DNA of 64,000 bases from Myxococcus xanthus (GCF_900106535.1 NZ_FNOH01000003.1:496001-560000), one strand, 5' to 3'. Positions 53,212 through 64,000 are shown, numbered from the stretch's first letter. Notes: generated by a model not told the origin, from the sequence alone. Numbers and translations: made by a program.

Positions 53212-54987
53212 TCAGTGCGCGGAGAGCAGAGGCCGGTCGAACGCGCGCGCCAGGCAGGCCTGGTTCGCCACGCTGTCCAGGTTCGTGTTGCGCATCTGGA
53301 TTTCGTAGAACGGACGGCTCAGCGACGTCACGACGGGGTCCTGCACCCAGAAGGCCGTGGAAGGACTGGCCATGCCCGTGGCGAGGAACGGCGAAAGCGC
53401 GCCGTACTCGTCGATGTGCGTGAACTCGGTGCGCGTTTCGCGGCCGTGGCAGCCGTTGCAGGTGTTGCGCGAGAAGACGTGACGGGCGTCGTTGACGGAG
53501 ATGCCCGACGCACGCCAGTACGAGTCCGTCGGCGACGAAATCCACGGGAACGCGCCGAGGAACGGCGTGCTCGACGTGGGGTACGTCGGCGGCACGGTGT
53601 AGCTGTTGGCCAGGATGGCGGGCGTGTTCGCGTTGATGAAGTCACGCAGCACCGTCGTGTTGTTGTGCGAATCACCCGGCGTCAGCACCGTCGGCTGGCC
53701 CTGCAGGCGGTTCACCGAGGGACCCGAGCCCATCAGGTGAAACTCACGCAGCTCCCACGGGTAGCGCAGCCACTCCTCGTTGGTGCGGATCTGGTTGATG
53801 GCGCTGCCGTTCGGCTTGCGGGGCGCGGCGTTGCGCACCACCACCTGCTGCGTGAGGCTCGTCAGCGCCGCATTGTACGCGGAGCTGCCCAGAATCATGG
53901 ACGGCGCCGACAGGTTCAGCCACCCCTGCGCCCAGGTGCGGACCGCGTCACAGCTGGCGTGCGGGACACCGTACTCGAAGATGACCAGGAAGGGCCGCAC
54001 GCCACAGGTCCCGCTCGAACGATCCACCGCGGCGAAGACGAAGCGCAGCTCGCCCGCGTTACCAGAAGCGTAGGCGGACGGCCCCGCGCTGGCGCCCAGG
54101 TCCAGGCGGTTGACGATGGCCACCAGCTTGAACGGCGACCGCGCCAGCTCCAGCGCGCCGCTCGAGCGCGGCCACGGCGTGAGGATTCGCGCGGTCATCG
54201 CCGGGCGCGCCGGCACCGTCCAGCCGTTGATGTTCTGGTTCACGGTCCACTGACGCAGCCAGTGCTCCGTCAGGTTTGCTGGCGACACGTACGAGCTCGC
54301 CATCTCCCGCATCAGGTGGTTGAACGTCCACACACCATTCGGGTTGCCGGCGTTCGTGCACGGGTCATACGTGCGCGTCGGGTCATTGACCACGTTGGGG
54401 TGGGTGATGATGAGCGAGTTCTCCGGCTTCACCGCGTGGGAGATGCCCGCGGGGAAGATGGGGATGGGGACACCCGGCCGGAAGACGTCGGGCGACAGCG
54501 GCGTGAGGACGCGCTCGGAGACACGGACGCGGTTGTCGAAGGTCGCGACCGTCAGCGGCGTCTGGGGATTGCGTTCCTGGAACTCGCGAATGCGGTCCTG
54601 CGTGGCGCGGTGGGTGACGAAGTCCACGTCGCCAATGGCGGAGAACACGCCGTCACCGGCCTGCTCGTCACCATCGAGGCCCTGGTCGTTCAGCACGAGC
54701 GCCTGCCCCGAGTCCGACACCACCGGAACCTGCTGATGCACCTGCCCCTGCGCGAGCTTCGCGCGGATGAGGCTGCGCGTCTTCGACGTCAGCTCGCCGT
54801 CGAGCGCGATGGCATCCATCGAATCGAGGATGGGCGCGGCGCCCGTCTGCGCCTGCTCCTGCGCCGCGGCCGCCGGCTCCTCCGATGAGAGGGATTCGGA
54901 GCCACCACACCCTGCGAGCAGGGATGCGGCGACGACGCCAGACCAGGTGCGCAACACGCCTGGAAACTTCTTGGAGGACTGCTTCAT
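53212..54987 (-). CDS. Large exported lipoprotein with a CXXCH motif
   Basis: A 591-residue protein starting at ATG 54987, with GAGGAG about 6 bp upstream. The signal peptide VVAASLLAGCGG has a lipobox (LLAGC). The mature part begins with a Gly/Ala/Glu-rich linker and continues into a domain with FSAIGDVDFVTH and FKLVAIVNRLDLG. Near residues 510-514 there is one CNGCH motif, the covalent haem-attachment sequence of c-type cytochromes, followed by GRETRTEFTHIDE. It could be a surface oxidoreductase; the rest of the sequence is not recognised. Confidence 0.8.
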   Translation of the reverse strand: MKQSSKKFPGVLRTWSGVVAASLLAGCGGSESLSSEEPAAAAQEQAQTGAAPILDSMDAIALDGELTSKTRSLIRAKLAQGQVHQQVPVVSDSGQALVLNDQGLDGDEQAGDGVFSAIGDVDFVTHRATQDRIREFQERNPQTPLTVATFDNRVRVSERVLTPLSPDVFRPGVPIPIFPAGISHAVKPENSLIITHPNVVNDPTRTYDPCTNAGNPNGVWTFNHLMREMASSYVSPANLTEHWLRQWTVNQNINGWTVPARPAMTARILTPWPRSSGALELARSPFKLVAIVNRLDLGASAGPSAYASGNAGELRFVFAAVDRSSGTCGVRPFLVIFEYGVPHASCDAVRTWAQGWLNLSAPSMILGSSAYNAALTSLTQQVVVRNAAPRKPNGSAINQIRTNEEWLRYPWELREFHLMGSGPSVNRLQGQPTVLTPGDSHNNTTVLRDFINANTPAILANSYTVPPTYPTSSTPFLGAFPWISSPTDSYWRASGISVNDARHVFSRNTCNGCHGRETRTEFTHIDEYGALSPFLATGMASPSTAFWVQDPVVTSLSRPFYEIQMRNTNLDSVANQACLARAFDRPLLSAH

Positions 54988-55213
54988 GGGGGACTCCTCG
55001 CGGGTAGACTGCAAACGCGGCCTTGTGCACCCCGCAGGCCAGAGTCCCCTTTCAACGCCTTCAAGCGCGGCGCGTGCGCCGCCGCTGGTGGCAATGACAA
55101 ATCACGCCACAGCGTGACTCGCTCTGTAACAGCAGACGTCACAGACTCAAGGGAGAGTCATTGCAGTCCCAGGGTGTTGAATTGCAGCACGACCACCCGA
55201 GTACCCCGCACTG

Positions 55214-56206
55214 TCAATCCACGGGAAGCGGCCTCACCTCCAACTGCTTGGACGCGAGGAACTCCGGGTTGAACACCTTCGACGCGTAGCGGCTGCCGTG
55301 GTCGCACAGGAAGGTGACGATGCGCAGCCCCTCGCCCCGATGACGCCGCGCCAGCTCCCACGCGGCGCGCACGTTGAGGGCCGCCGATGTGCCCACCACC
55401 AGCGCGTCCTCGCGCGCCAGGTGGTAGAGCATCTCCACCATGTCCTGGTCCCCCAGGCGCATGGCCTCGTCCACCTGGGCCCGGCGGAAGTTCTCCGTGA
55501 GGCGCATGATGCCAATGCCCTCGGTGATGGAAGAACCGGGCCCTTCCATGCGCCCTTCGCGCACGTAGGTGAAGAGGCCCGAGCCCGGCGGGTCCACCAA
55601 CACCACGCGCACGGCGGGGTTCTTCTCCTTCAGGTAACGGCTGACGCCGCCCATCGTCCCACCGCTGCCCACGGACGCCACCAGCACGTCCACGCGGCCC
55701 TCGCACTGCTCCCAGATTTCAGGGCCCGTCGTCTCGTAGTGGTAGTCGCCGTTGGCCGGGTTCTCGAACTGGTTCGCCCAGAAGCCGCCCTGCGCTTCCG
55801 CCAGCACGCGGGCCTGGTGGAAGAAGTGGTTCGGATTGGCGAAGGGCACCGCGGGGACCTTTCGGACCTCCACGCCCATGGCCTCCAGTAGCTCGTACTT
55901 CTCGCGGGCCTGGTTGTCCGGCATGGTGACGACCACGCGGTACCCGCGCTCGCGGCCCAAGAGCCCCAGGCCGATGCCGGTGTTGCCCGCGGTGCCCTCG
56001 AAGATGGCGCCGCCCGGCTTCAGCAGGCCCTGCGCCTCGGCGCACTGAATCATCCCCTTCGCGGCGCGGTCCTTGATGCTGCCGCCGGGGTTCATGAACT
56101 CGGCCTTCGCGAGGATTTCACACCCCGTCTGCCGGCTCAGCGAGCCGATGCGCAGCAGCGGGGTGTTTCCGACGGAGTCCCAGAGCGTTCCAATGCGAGG
56201 CGCCAT
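55214..56206 (-). CDS. cysK: PLP-dependent cysteine synthase
   Basis: A 330-residue O-acetylserine sulfhydrylase-type enzyme that makes cysteine from O-acetylserine and sulfide. The PLP lysine is Lys45 in NPGGSIKDRAA; the phosphate-binding loop is EGTAGNTGIG (about 69-78), with a GSGGTMGG loop further on. NPANGDYHYETTGPEIW resembles the branch that also includes cystathionine beta-synthase-like enzymes, so a different sulfur donor or acceptor is possible. ATG 56206 starts MAPRIGTLWDSVGNTPL. Confidence 0.88.
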   Translation of the reverse strand: MAPRIGTLWDSVGNTPLLRIGSLSRQTGCEILAKAEFMNPGGSIKDRAAKGMIQCAEAQGLLKPGGAIFEGTAGNTGIGLGLLGRERGYRVVVTMPDNQAREKYELLEAMGVEVRKVPAVPFANPNHFFHQARVLAEAQGGFWANQFENPANGDYHYETTGPEIWEQCEGRVDVLVASVGSGGTMGGVSRYLKEKNPAVRVVLVDPPGSGLFTYVREGRMEGPGSSITEGIGIMRLTENFRRAQVDEAMRLGDQDMVEMLYHLAREDALVVGTSAALNVRAAWELARRHRGEGLRIVTFLCDHGSRYASKVFNPEFLASKQLEVRPLPVD

Positions 56207-56256
56207 GGGCTGTGCTTAACGCGAAGGGTGGCGCCCGTCACCGGGAACCACCGCCC

Positions 56257-57489
56257 TCAATCCGCCCGCATGGCCTCCACCGGATCCAACTTCGCCGCGC
56301 GGGCCGCCGGGTAGATGCCGAACAGGAGCCCCACGCCGCAGCTCATGAACAGGGCCAGGCCCACCGCCCACGGGGGCACCTGCATGGGAAAGCCCATCAT
56401 CCAGTTGCCCAGGAACACCAGCCCGAAGCCCAGGCCCAGGCCCAGGGCGCCGCCCATCAGCGACAGCAGCACCGCCTCCGTGGCGAACTGTCCCAGGATG
56501 CGGCGCTTGCGCGCGCCCAGCGCCTTGCGCACGCCAATCTCCCGCGTCCGCTCCATCACCGACACCAGCATGATGTTGAGGATGCCGATGCCGCCCACCA
56601 CCAGGGACAGCAGGCACACGCCCACGCCCGCGATGGTGATGACCTGGGAGAGCTGATTGAACGACGCCGTCACCGACTCGTTCGTGTGTAATTCAAAGTC
56701 GTTGGGCATGTTCGCCGGAACGTCGCGGCGCCGGCGCATCAGCGAGGCCACCTCGTCCTGCGCCTTGCTGAACAGCTCCGGGGACTTCGCCTGCACGCTG
56801 ATGTCCAGCGAGCGCTTCTTCCCGTAGAGCTGGTGGAAGACGCTCAGCGGAATCATCACCTGGTTGTCCAGGCTGAACATGCCCAGCATGCTCCCCCGCT
56901 TCTGGAGCAGGCCGATGACGCGGAAGGGCCGGCCCTTGATGCGCACCTCGTGGCCCACCGGATTCATGCCCGGAAACAGCGCGTCCGACACGTCCGTCCC
57001 CAGCAGCGCCACATAGCGGCCGTCCAGCGCCTCCACTTCGTTGAAGTAGCGCCCGGCCTGCACCGACACCCCGCTCACCAGCGGGTAGTTGGCGGGCGTG
57101 CCGAACACGCGGACCGACGGCCGCGTCTCCGAGCTCGCCGTGGCCAGCTTCTGGCCACCCTCGTCGTCGGTGGGCACGACCGTCCCCACCGACGGGCAGG
57201 ACTCCTCGATGGCCCGCGAGTCGGGCATCTCGAAGTCCTTGCGCTTGGCGAACTTGGCCCAGTTGATGCGCCCGAAGCCGCCCGCGGGCCACTTCGTCAC
57301 CTGGAAGGTGTGGGCCCCCATCCGTCCCAGGTCGTTGTTCACCTTGACCCGCAGGCCCTCGATGAGCCCCATCATGGTGATGACCGTCGCCACGCCAATG
57401 ACGATGCCCAGCAGCGTCAACAGCGAGCGCAGCGGGTTGCCCAGGAAGGTGCCCAACGCCAACCGCAAATTGTCCAGGAACGCTCGCAT
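56257..57489 (-). CDS. MacB-type ABC transporter permease
   Basis: A 410-residue membrane protein with the MacB topology: one N-terminal helix (NPLRSLLTLLGIVIGVATVITMM), a roughly 220-residue periplasmic MacB_PCD domain (GRYFNEVEALDGRYVALLG, LFPGMNPVGHEVRIKG), then three C-terminal helices containing [26 protein letters not shown], the coupling region with the ATPase. It forms, with the paralogue upstream, a heterodimeric mechanotransmission exporter. It is last in the operon, 4 bp after the other permease. Confidence 0.92.
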   Translation of the reverse strand: MRAFLDNLRLALGTFLGNPLRSLLTLLGIVIGVATVITMMGLIEGLRVKVNNDLGRMGAHTFQVTKWPAGGFGRINWAKFAKRKDFEMPDSRAIEESCPSVGTVVPTDDEGGQKLATASSETRPSVRVFGTPANYPLVSGVSVQAGRYFNEVEALDGRYVALLGTDVSDALFPGMNPVGHEVRIKGRPFRVIGLLQKRGSMLGMFSLDNQVMIPLSVFHQLYGKKRSLDISVQAKSPELFSKAQDEVASLMRRRRDVPANMPNDFELHTNESVTASFNQLSQVITIAGVGVCLLSLVVGGIGILNIMLVSVMERTREIGVRKALGARKRRILGQFATEAVLLSLMGGALGLGLGFGLVFLGNWMMGFPMQVPPWAVGLALFMSCGVGLLFGIYPAARAAKLDPVEAMRAD

Positions 57490-57493
57490 CGCG

Positions 57494-58728
57494 CTACTCG
57501 TAACGAAGGGCTTCCACGGGGTCCAGGTTCGCCGCGCGCGCCGCCGGCCAGATGCCGAACAGCAGGCCCACCAGCGCGGCGAAGCCCACCCCCGCCACCA
57601 CGGTCATCGGCTGCACGTCCGCCGCGAGCGGCGTGATGAGCGACACCACCTTGGCCGTGCCCAATCCCACGGTCGTCCCCAGCAGGCCTCCCACCGCGGA
57701 CACGCTCGAGGCTTCCATCAGGAACTGGAAGACGATGGTCCGTTTCCGGGCGCCCAGCGCACGCCGCACGCCAATCTCCCGCGTCCGCTCGCGCACCGAC
57801 ACCAGCATGATGTTCATGATGCCGATACCGCCCACCAGCAACGTGATGAGCCCCACGCCCACGGCCACGCCGTACAACGCGCCCGTGAGCTGCTCGTATG
57901 TCTGCGCCATGGCCTCTGGCCGGTTGATGGAGAAGTCGTCCTCCGCCCCCGGAGGCGTGGAGCGCACGCGCCGCATGATGCCGGTGAGCTGGTCCTCCGC
58001 GGACCGCATCTGCGAGGCATCCTCCACCGCCATGGCAATCTCGAAACTGCGGCCCTTGCCGAAGCTCGAATAGAACGTCTTGAAGGGGATGAAGACGAGC
58101 AGGTCCATGCTCTCCCCCACCATCTTCCCCTTGCGGCTGAGCGTGCCCACCACCTGGAAGGTGCGGTTGTCGATGCGAATCGACTGCCCCACCGGACTGA
58201 CGCCCGGGAAGAGCCCGTCCACCACGTCCGCGCCCACCACCGCCACCGGCCGCGTCGTCGCGTCGTCCGCCTCGGTGAGGAAGCGCCCGCCGGTGATTTC
58301 GTAGCCAGAGATGTTGAGGTACTCGTGCGTCACGCCCTGGATGCGCACGGTGGACATCTGCTCGCCGCCATGCGCCACGTCCGACAGGCGAGACACCGCC
58401 GGGGACATGGCCGTCACGAAGGGCGCCAGCGTGCGCAGCCGCTGCATCTGCTCCAGGGTGAAGTTCTTCCGGTTGCGGTACTTCCACCAGTCGCCCTTGA
58501 TCATCCAGGGCCACTTGGACACGTACATCGTGTTCGCCCCGAAGGTGGCCAACTGCTTGTGGAAGGACGTGTTGAGCCCCTGGATGATGCCGACGATGGC
58601 CAGCAGCGTGGCCACGCCGATGCCAATGCCCAGGGTGGTCAGCACCGTGCGCAGGCGGTTGGCCTTCAGGGAGAAGACCGCGATGCGTGCGCCCTCCAGC
58701 ACATCCACGCGGAAGGCGGACCGCTGGC

Positions 58729-58732
<4 letters not shown>
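57494..58732 (-). CDS. MacB-type ABC transporter permease
   Basis: A 412-residue paralogue of the neighbouring permease with the same layout: an N-terminal helix ([22 protein letters not shown]), a periplasmic domain ([35 protein letters not shown]) and three helices with [28 protein letters not shown]. Its ATG overlaps the ATPase stop by 4 bp. Having two distinct FtsX/MacB permeases suggests a heterodimer. The export substrate is unknown. Confidence 0.92.
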
Positions 58733-59477
<745 letters not shown>

Positions 59478-59481
<4 letters not shown>

Positions 59482-60737
59482 GACTTCCGACCGCCCTTCA
59501 TTCCCGCGCCCTGCTCCGGCTCACGCACGATGTCGCCGTCGTTCAGCTCCTTCGACAGCGTCCGGTACGGACCTTCAATCACCCGGTCGCCATCATTGAG
59601 TCCGGAGACGATCTCCAGCTCCGTGTCAGAGGCGATGCCCGTCTGCACGCGGCGCACCTGCGCCTTGTTGCTGCTGTCCACCACGAACACGACCTTGGCC
59701 AGCGACTCCGTCCGCTTCGCCGTCAGCCCGCCCCCTTCGATGGGCGCCTTGTAGTCCGGCAGCGAGCGCTCCGAGCGCACCGTCACCGCCTGGATGGGCA
59801 CCAGCACCACGTCATTGTGCGTCTCCGCGGAGATGCGCACCTCGGAGCTCATGCCGGGCAGCACGTTGGGCGGACGGGTGTCCAGCGCGACGGTGATGGG
59901 GAAGCTCGTCACCTCGGCCTCGGTGCCCTCGTTCTTGATGAGCGCCTTCTGGGCAATCTCCACCACGGAGCCCGAGTACGTCTGGCCCTCCAGTGCGTCG
60001 AGCGTGATCTCCGCGGGCTGGCCCGGCTTGAGGTGCACCACCTCGTGCTCGCCCACCTCGAACTTCACCTCCATGGCGCTGAGCGCGGCGATGGTCATCA
60101 CCACGTCCTCGGACAGGTCCGAGCCACGAACACGCTCACCCACTTCACGCGACAGCTCGATGACGTTGCCGTCGATGGGCGACACCAGCGTCGTGCGCGT
60201 GAGGTCCGTCTGCGCCTGGTCCACGATGGCCATGTTGCGGGCCAGCATCTGCTTGGCCGATGCCAGCCGCGCATCCCCCGTGTTCTTCGTGGCCCGCGCC
60301 GTGTCCACCTCGGCGGCGGACGAAAGGCCCTTCTTCGCCAGGTCCTCCGCACGCGCGAGCTCCAACTGCGCGCGGCCCACCTCCACCTCCGCCACCTGCA
60401 CGTCGGCGCGCGAGGCGTTCAGCGACGCCAAGGCCTGCTTGTGCGCGGCCTGGTAGAGGCGCGGATCGATGCGGCCCAGCACCTGGCCCTTCGTCACCGC
60501 CTCGCCGTCCTTCACCGCCAGCTCCACCAGGTCACCGGAGAGGCTGGACGAGATCTTCACCGTCGTGGCCGCCTGCACCTTGCCCGCGCCGGTGATAGTG
60601 CGGGTGATGGAGCCCTTCCGGGCCTTCGACAGCTGGACTTCGAGCGACGGCGGAGGACGGTCCTTCAACCCGCCCGCGGTGATGGCCGCAGCACCCAGGA
60701 ACAACGCGCCAGCAATGGCACCCTTCCACCACTTCAT
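59478..60737 (-). CDS. Periplasmic adaptor (MacA/HlyD family)
   Basis: A 419-residue adaptor with an N-terminal membrane anchor ([17 protein letters not shown]). The lipoyl-like half ([43 protein letters not shown]) is followed by a helical hairpin ([27 protein letters not shown]), the second lipoyl half, a beta-barrel and a membrane-proximal domain ([16 protein letters not shown]). It links the MacB-type pump to the TolC-like channel encoded upstream, with which it overlaps by 4 bp. Confidence 0.93.
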
Positions 60738-62080
60738 TTCGACTCTCCCGGGCTCAGGGCGCCCATGGCCCGCTGCAATGAATAGCGGGCGATTTCGACA
60801 TCGATCCTGTTTTCCAACAAGGCGAGCTCAGCGCGCGTCAGGCTCAGCTGCGCGTCGCGGACCTCCAGGGTGGAGCCCGCGCCAGCGCGGAAGCGCGCCT
60901 CCTGCATCTCCAGGCCCTGGGTAGCGACCTCGACGTTCTGCGCAGCCAGGCGAGCGGCCTCCAACTGGGCCTCCAGCGTGCGGTGCGCGGCGCGAACCTC
61001 ACCTTCGATTTCCCGCGCCGTCTGCTCCAGCGTCAGCTGCGCCTTGCGGATGTCCGCCTCGGCGCGACGGGAGCTCGCCCCCGTGGACAGACCGGTGAAC
61101 AGGTCCCAGCTCAACCCGACGGCCGCGGTAAAGCGGTTCTGCAGGCGCGGCTCGGTGAACACCAGCGAGGCGTCCGGACCGCCGCGGTTGTAGAGGCCCT
61201 GGGCCATCAGGCGCGGCAGGTACTCCGAGCGGGCAATGGACTGCTTCAGCTCCGCGGCGCGGATGCGCAGCTCCAGCGTCCTGAGCAGCGGCCGGTACGC
61301 GCGGGCCGACGCGAGCGCCTCGTTGACCGACGGCGCGGGCGGCGGCTCGGTCGTGAGCACGCCCGGGTCCTGGGCCGTCAGTACCTCGGTGCCCGGCCGG
61401 GCCAACCACACGGCGAGCTGGGACTGGTCGTTGACCAGCTGCCCGAGCATCGCGGTGTAGTTGATGCGGTCGGTCCCCAGGTTCACCGTGGCGGTGATCT
61501 CTTCATTCTTGCCCGTGCGGCCCGCGTGGAAGAGCGCCTGGGCTCGCTCCACCTGCTGCTCGCTCCGCTCGACGGTGGCCTTCAGCACCTGGAGCGTGGC
61601 CTGGGTGCGGTAGAGGGTGAAGAAGCGGCGGATGGCCTCCAGCTCGGAGGTGTCCGCCTCTTCCCGCGCCTGTCCCTTCTGCGCGTCACGCACCACGCCG
61701 CTCTGCTCCAACTGCTTCCAGCGGGCGCGGTCGTAGATGACCTGCGTGAGCGACAAGCCCAGGTCGTAGTTCTGGGTGCTGGTGGAGGGCGTCTCCACCG
61801 CGTTGCGGATGAAGCTTCCCGGGTTGGCCGGGTCCGGAACCGTGGTGAACTCCTGCCTGCGGCCGAACCAGATCTTTCCGGCCGACGCATCGAGCGAGAG
61901 CTGCGGCAGCAGCACCGAGCGGGACAGGTTCACGTCCTCGTCCGCGATGGCCACATCCAGCATGGCCTGGATGGCCGCGACGTTCTGCCGGCCCTCCGCG
62001 CGGGCCTGGTCCAGGGTGATGGGTGTACCGGAGTCCGAGGGAGCGGCGGCCAGGGCGACCGCGATCACGAAGGCGTTCAT
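60734..62080 (-). CDS. TolC-family outer membrane efflux channel
   Basis: A 448-residue protein with a signal peptide (MNAFVIAVALAAA), starting at ATG 62080. TolC repeats are seen as ITLDQARAEGRQNVAAIQAMLDVAIADEDV and, in the second half, PSVNEALASARAYRPLLRTLELRIRAAEL, with long helices such as SRRAEADIRKAQLTLEQTAREIEGEVRAAHRTLEAQLEAARLAAQNVEVA. It forms the trimeric channel through which the MacAB-like pump exports its substrate. It overlaps the YIP1-like gene by 4 bp. Confidence 0.93.
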   Translation of the reverse strand: MNAFVIAVALAAAPSDSGTPITLDQARAEGRQNVAAIQAMLDVAIADEDVNLSRSVLLPQLSLDASAGKIWFGRRQEFTTVPDPANPGSFIRNAVETPSTSTQNYDLGLSLTQVIYDRARWKQLEQSGVVRDAQKGQAREEADTSELEAIRRFFTLYRTQATLQVLKATVERSEQQVERAQALFHAGRTGKNEEITATVNLGTDRINYTAMLGQLVNDQSQLAVWLARPGTEVLTAQDPGVLTTEPPPAPSVNEALASARAYRPLLRTLELRIRAAELKQSIARSEYLPRLMAQGLYNRGGPDASLVFTEPRLQNRFTAAVGLSWDLFTGLSTGASSRRAEADIRKAQLTLEQTAREIEGEVRAAHRTLEAQLEAARLAAQNVEVATQGLEMQEARFRAGAGSTLEVRDAQLSLTRAELALLENRIDVEIARYSLQRAMGALSPGESK

Positions 62081-62781
62081 TGCGCACCTGCCTGGGCGGG
62101 AAGGCCGATGAGGAAGATGCCCGCGTACATGGCGTACAGCGCCACCGCCAGCAGCACCGCACGCCCACGACTCATCCCGGTGGCGGCGGAGAAGCCCAGC
62201 CCCAGCAGGCCCGTGCTCCAGAGGTTGAAGAAGTCCACGGTGGACGCCACGCGCTGCATCTTCGGACTCAAGCCTTGCAACACGGCTCCCAGGTTCGACG
62301 GTACGAGGTTCATCACCCGCGCCATGGTAATGGAGTGCTGCGCCGCGACGCAGAGGGTCAGGATGAGGTGGTAGAGCGCGATGGGCAGTAGCGCCAGCAC
62401 GGCCGCGGACAGCAACTGCTCGAAGGACGCGGGCCGGTCGAAGAGCCAGCTGACCACCCACAGGATGCAGGCCAGGAGCAGCGCCATCAGCGGCATCAGG
62501 ATGACGCCCTTGGCGATGCCACCGACCAGCGCCTTTCGCGACTCCGTTTGGATCTTGTCCGTGAGGTCCGCCTCCGACAGCCCCATCAGCTGACCAGAAC
62601 CCTGGAGCTGGCGGATGACGTCAGGCGCGACGTCCCAACGGAGGGAAAAGAGCGTCCCGGAAGCGGACACGCACAGGGCCAGGATGAGGAGAGGCCACAC
62701 CCAGCGGCGCGCCTCGACGGCAGCACGGGTCCCATCGAGGGGATCGACGAAGACGCGGGCCGGTTGAGCAAGAGAAGTCAT
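62077..62781 (-). CDS. YIP1-family multi-pass membrane protein
   Basis: A 234-residue protein with about five transmembrane helices (WVWPLLILALCVSASGTLFSL; GVILMPLMALLLACILWVVSWLF; LLSAAVLALLPIALYHLILTLCV; and two near the C-terminus) and Yip1-like spacing. Its role is unknown; it heads the export operon and may help assemble or regulate it. ATG 62781 (MTSLAQPARVFVDP) is preferred over a start 48 bp upstream. Confidence 0.8.
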   Translation of the reverse strand: MTSLAQPARVFVDPLDGTRAAVEARRWVWPLLILALCVSASGTLFSLRWDVAPDVIRQLQGSGQLMGLSEADLTDKIQTESRKALVGGIAKGVILMPLMALLLACILWVVSWLFDRPASFEQLLSAAVLALLPIALYHLILTLCVAAQHSITMARVMNLVPSNLGAVLQGLSPKMQRVASTVDFFNLWSTGLLGLGFSAATGMSRGRAVLLAVALYAMYAGIFLIGLPAQAGAQ

Positions 62782-63001
62782 ATGGTGGTGGAGGTCTCGG
62801 AGCGATGTACGTCGCTCGTCCTCAGGCAATTGCCTGGCCAGCCGAAGAAAGACGCCGAACAGGCAGGCAGCCAGCCAAATTCCGCTGGCGGACGCTTTCT
62901 ACTCCAGGGCTTTACGGCACATGTAGCGGCCTGTAGCGGAAATTTTGCCGGACGCCCCAAGAGGGTGTATTGCGCTCGTCTGGTCGCTTGCCGGAGTTCG
63001 A

Positions 63002-64000
63002 ATGGTCGATAGCACGGACCTCGCGCAGGTCCTCCACGAAGCGAATGACATCGCACAGAGCGTGGTTCAGAGGGTCACCTCCGCCCACGTGCTCCTGGCG
63101 CTCTTCACGGTGGAGAACCGTGCACAGCTGCTGCTCAAGGAGCGAGGCGTGGACGAGGACGCCATCCTCCAGCTGCTGACGGCCGCTCCCGCGGAGCCGG
63201 ACAGCCTGCTCCGGGAGCTGCGCGAGAAGACCCGGGAGATCGCCTCCAATGTGGGCTCCCAGGAGGCGGACTGCCTCCACCTGCTCATCGCCGTGGCCCG
63301 GGTGCGCTGCGCGGCCCAGGAGCTGCTGCTGCAGGCCGGGCTGGACCTGGGCGGCCTCATGCGCATGGCGATGTCCTATTTCACCAGTGGTCACATGCCG
63401 CGCCGCCTCCAACTGGGCCGGTCACAGACCCTGGGGCCCCGGCCCGCGAGCCGCCCCCTGGGCGCGCCGCCGTCTCCCCTTCCGGCCTCCGCCATCACGC
63501 TGAGCCTGCCGCGCTCCCGGCCTGGCGCCCCGCCGTCGTCGCCCCCGCCCTTCACCGCGCCGCCACCGCCGCCGCGCTACAGCACGCCCGCGCTGTCGCC
63601 GCGCGATCTCATCGATGTGGACGAGGAGCCGGAGGCGCCGCCGCCCGAGCCCGTGGCACGCGCCGCGCCGTCCCCTGCCCCGACCTCCAAGGCCGCCCCC
63701 GCACCCGCGGGCCGGCAGGCGCAGTCCGCCGCCGCGTCGCCCGTGCTCGACGCCAAGGCCTACCCCCTGCTCACCTCGCTGGGCCGAAACCTGAGCCAGG
63801 CCGCCCACGAGGGCCGCCTGGACCCGGTGGTGGGCCGCGCGCGCGAGGTCGAGGAGGTCATCGACATCCTGGGCAAGCGGCGCACCAACAACCCCTGCCT
63901 GCTGGGCGAGCCTGGCGTGGGCAAGACGGCGGTGGTGGAGGGCGTGGCGCAGCGCCTGCTCGAGCTGCGTGGGTCGCTGTCGGAGAAGGTGCTGGTGGAG
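63002..64000 (+). CDS. Clp-type AAA+ unfoldase with Pro-rich linker (3' end cut by window)
   Basis: 333 codons are visible and the frame runs off the window. Residues 1-140 are a Clp N-domain with two repeats ([48 protein letters not shown]). A linker of about 100 residues is very rich in Pro, Ala and Ser. The first AAA+ domain follows, with [30 protein letters not shown] and Walker A GEPGVGKT near 302-309. It belongs to the ClpA/ClpB/ClpC group and would unfold proteins with ATP. ATG 63002 has GGAG about 7 bp upstream. It is divergent from the export operon; the intervening 220 bp contains a TGTAGCGG direct repeat near 62925-62940. Confidence 0.88.
   Translation, partial: MVDSTDLAQVLHEANDIAQSVVQRVTSAHVLLALFTVENRAQLLLKERGVDEDAILQLLTAAPAEPDSLLRELREKTREIASNVGSQEADCLHLLIAVARVRCAAQELLLQAGLDLGGLMRMAMSYFTSGHMPRRLQLGRSQTLGPRPASRPLGAPPSPLPASAITLSLPRSRPGAPPSSPPPFTAPPPPPRYSTPALSPRDLIDVDEEPEAPPPEPVARAAPSPAPTSKAAPAPAGRQAQSAAASPVLDAKAYPLLTSLGRNLSQAAHEGRLDPVVGRAREVEEVIDILGKRRTNNPCLLGEPGVGKTAVVEGVAQRLLELRGSLSEKVLVE

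Noticed and set aside
62941..62971. Sigma-70 promoter for the Clp gene (TTGCCG ... TGTATT)
   Set aside because: Spacing is about 15 bp and both boxes are poor matches, so I could not support it over chance.

Overview
This is GC-rich, densely coding DNA from a myxobacterium, almost certainly Myxococcus and close to M. xanthus. The key evidence is a complete Frz chemosensory locus in the classical order frzA-B-CD-E-G-F with frzZ divergent and frzS nearby. Predicted lengths and phospho-residues (FrzE 777 aa with His49 and Asp709, FrzCD 417 aa, FrzG 334 aa, FrzZ Asp52) agree with what I recall for M. xanthus.

Region 1 (about 1-11.1 kb) is accessory. It holds the tail of a ferredoxin-reductase-type flavoprotein and its cytochrome P450 partner, an IS66-like element (2365-4290) carrying a small winged-helix passenger gene, and a divergent pair that looks like a defence module. 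One gene of the pair is a giant NACHT-type ATPase with about 14 WD40 blades and a C-terminal SIR2 domain; the other is a zinc-ribbon protein of unknown function. A 1.1 kb gene-poor strip follows, with an IS66 accessory-gene remnant, a decayed 56-bp repeat array and a short segment resembling the 3' end of tmRNA. I read that segment as the right attachment site of an integrated island. The first chromosomal gene beyond it is an internally deleted TrmN6-like methyltransferase.

Region 2 (11.5-31.1 kb) is core: a DUF1015 protein, a repeat-containing membrane protein, a class II photolyase, a PHA-system protein, the frz operon, frzZ, a radical SAM protein, alanine dehydrogenase (ald), an ECF sigma factor (probably rpoE1) with a zinc-finger anti-sigma-like membrane protein, and frzS. 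Frz controls cell reversal and gliding direction. FrzCD is the receptor, FrzE the CheA-CheY kinase, FrzF/FrzG the methylation enzymes, FrzZ the output regulator and FrzS a polar type-IV-pilus motility protein.

Region 3 (31.1-53.2 kb) is housekeeping and lineage-specific: a birA-coaX operon with two lipoproteins, a HARE-HTH protein with an Ala-rich tail, a beta-propeller protein, a MetX-like protein lacking its nucleophile, uridine kinase, a DUF692 protein with an extra C-terminal domain, a GNAT protein, a Cre-like two-component system convergent with a CreD-like membrane protein, and a DUF4123 (type VI secretion adaptor) pair.

Region 4 (53.2-64 kb) holds a CXXCH lipoprotein, a cysteine synthase, a six-gene translationally coupled MacAB-TolC-type export operon with a YIP1-like membrane protein, and, divergently, the start of a Clp-type AAA+ unfoldase cut by the window edge. 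Most intergenic gaps are short, and several convergent pairs are separated by clear hairpins.
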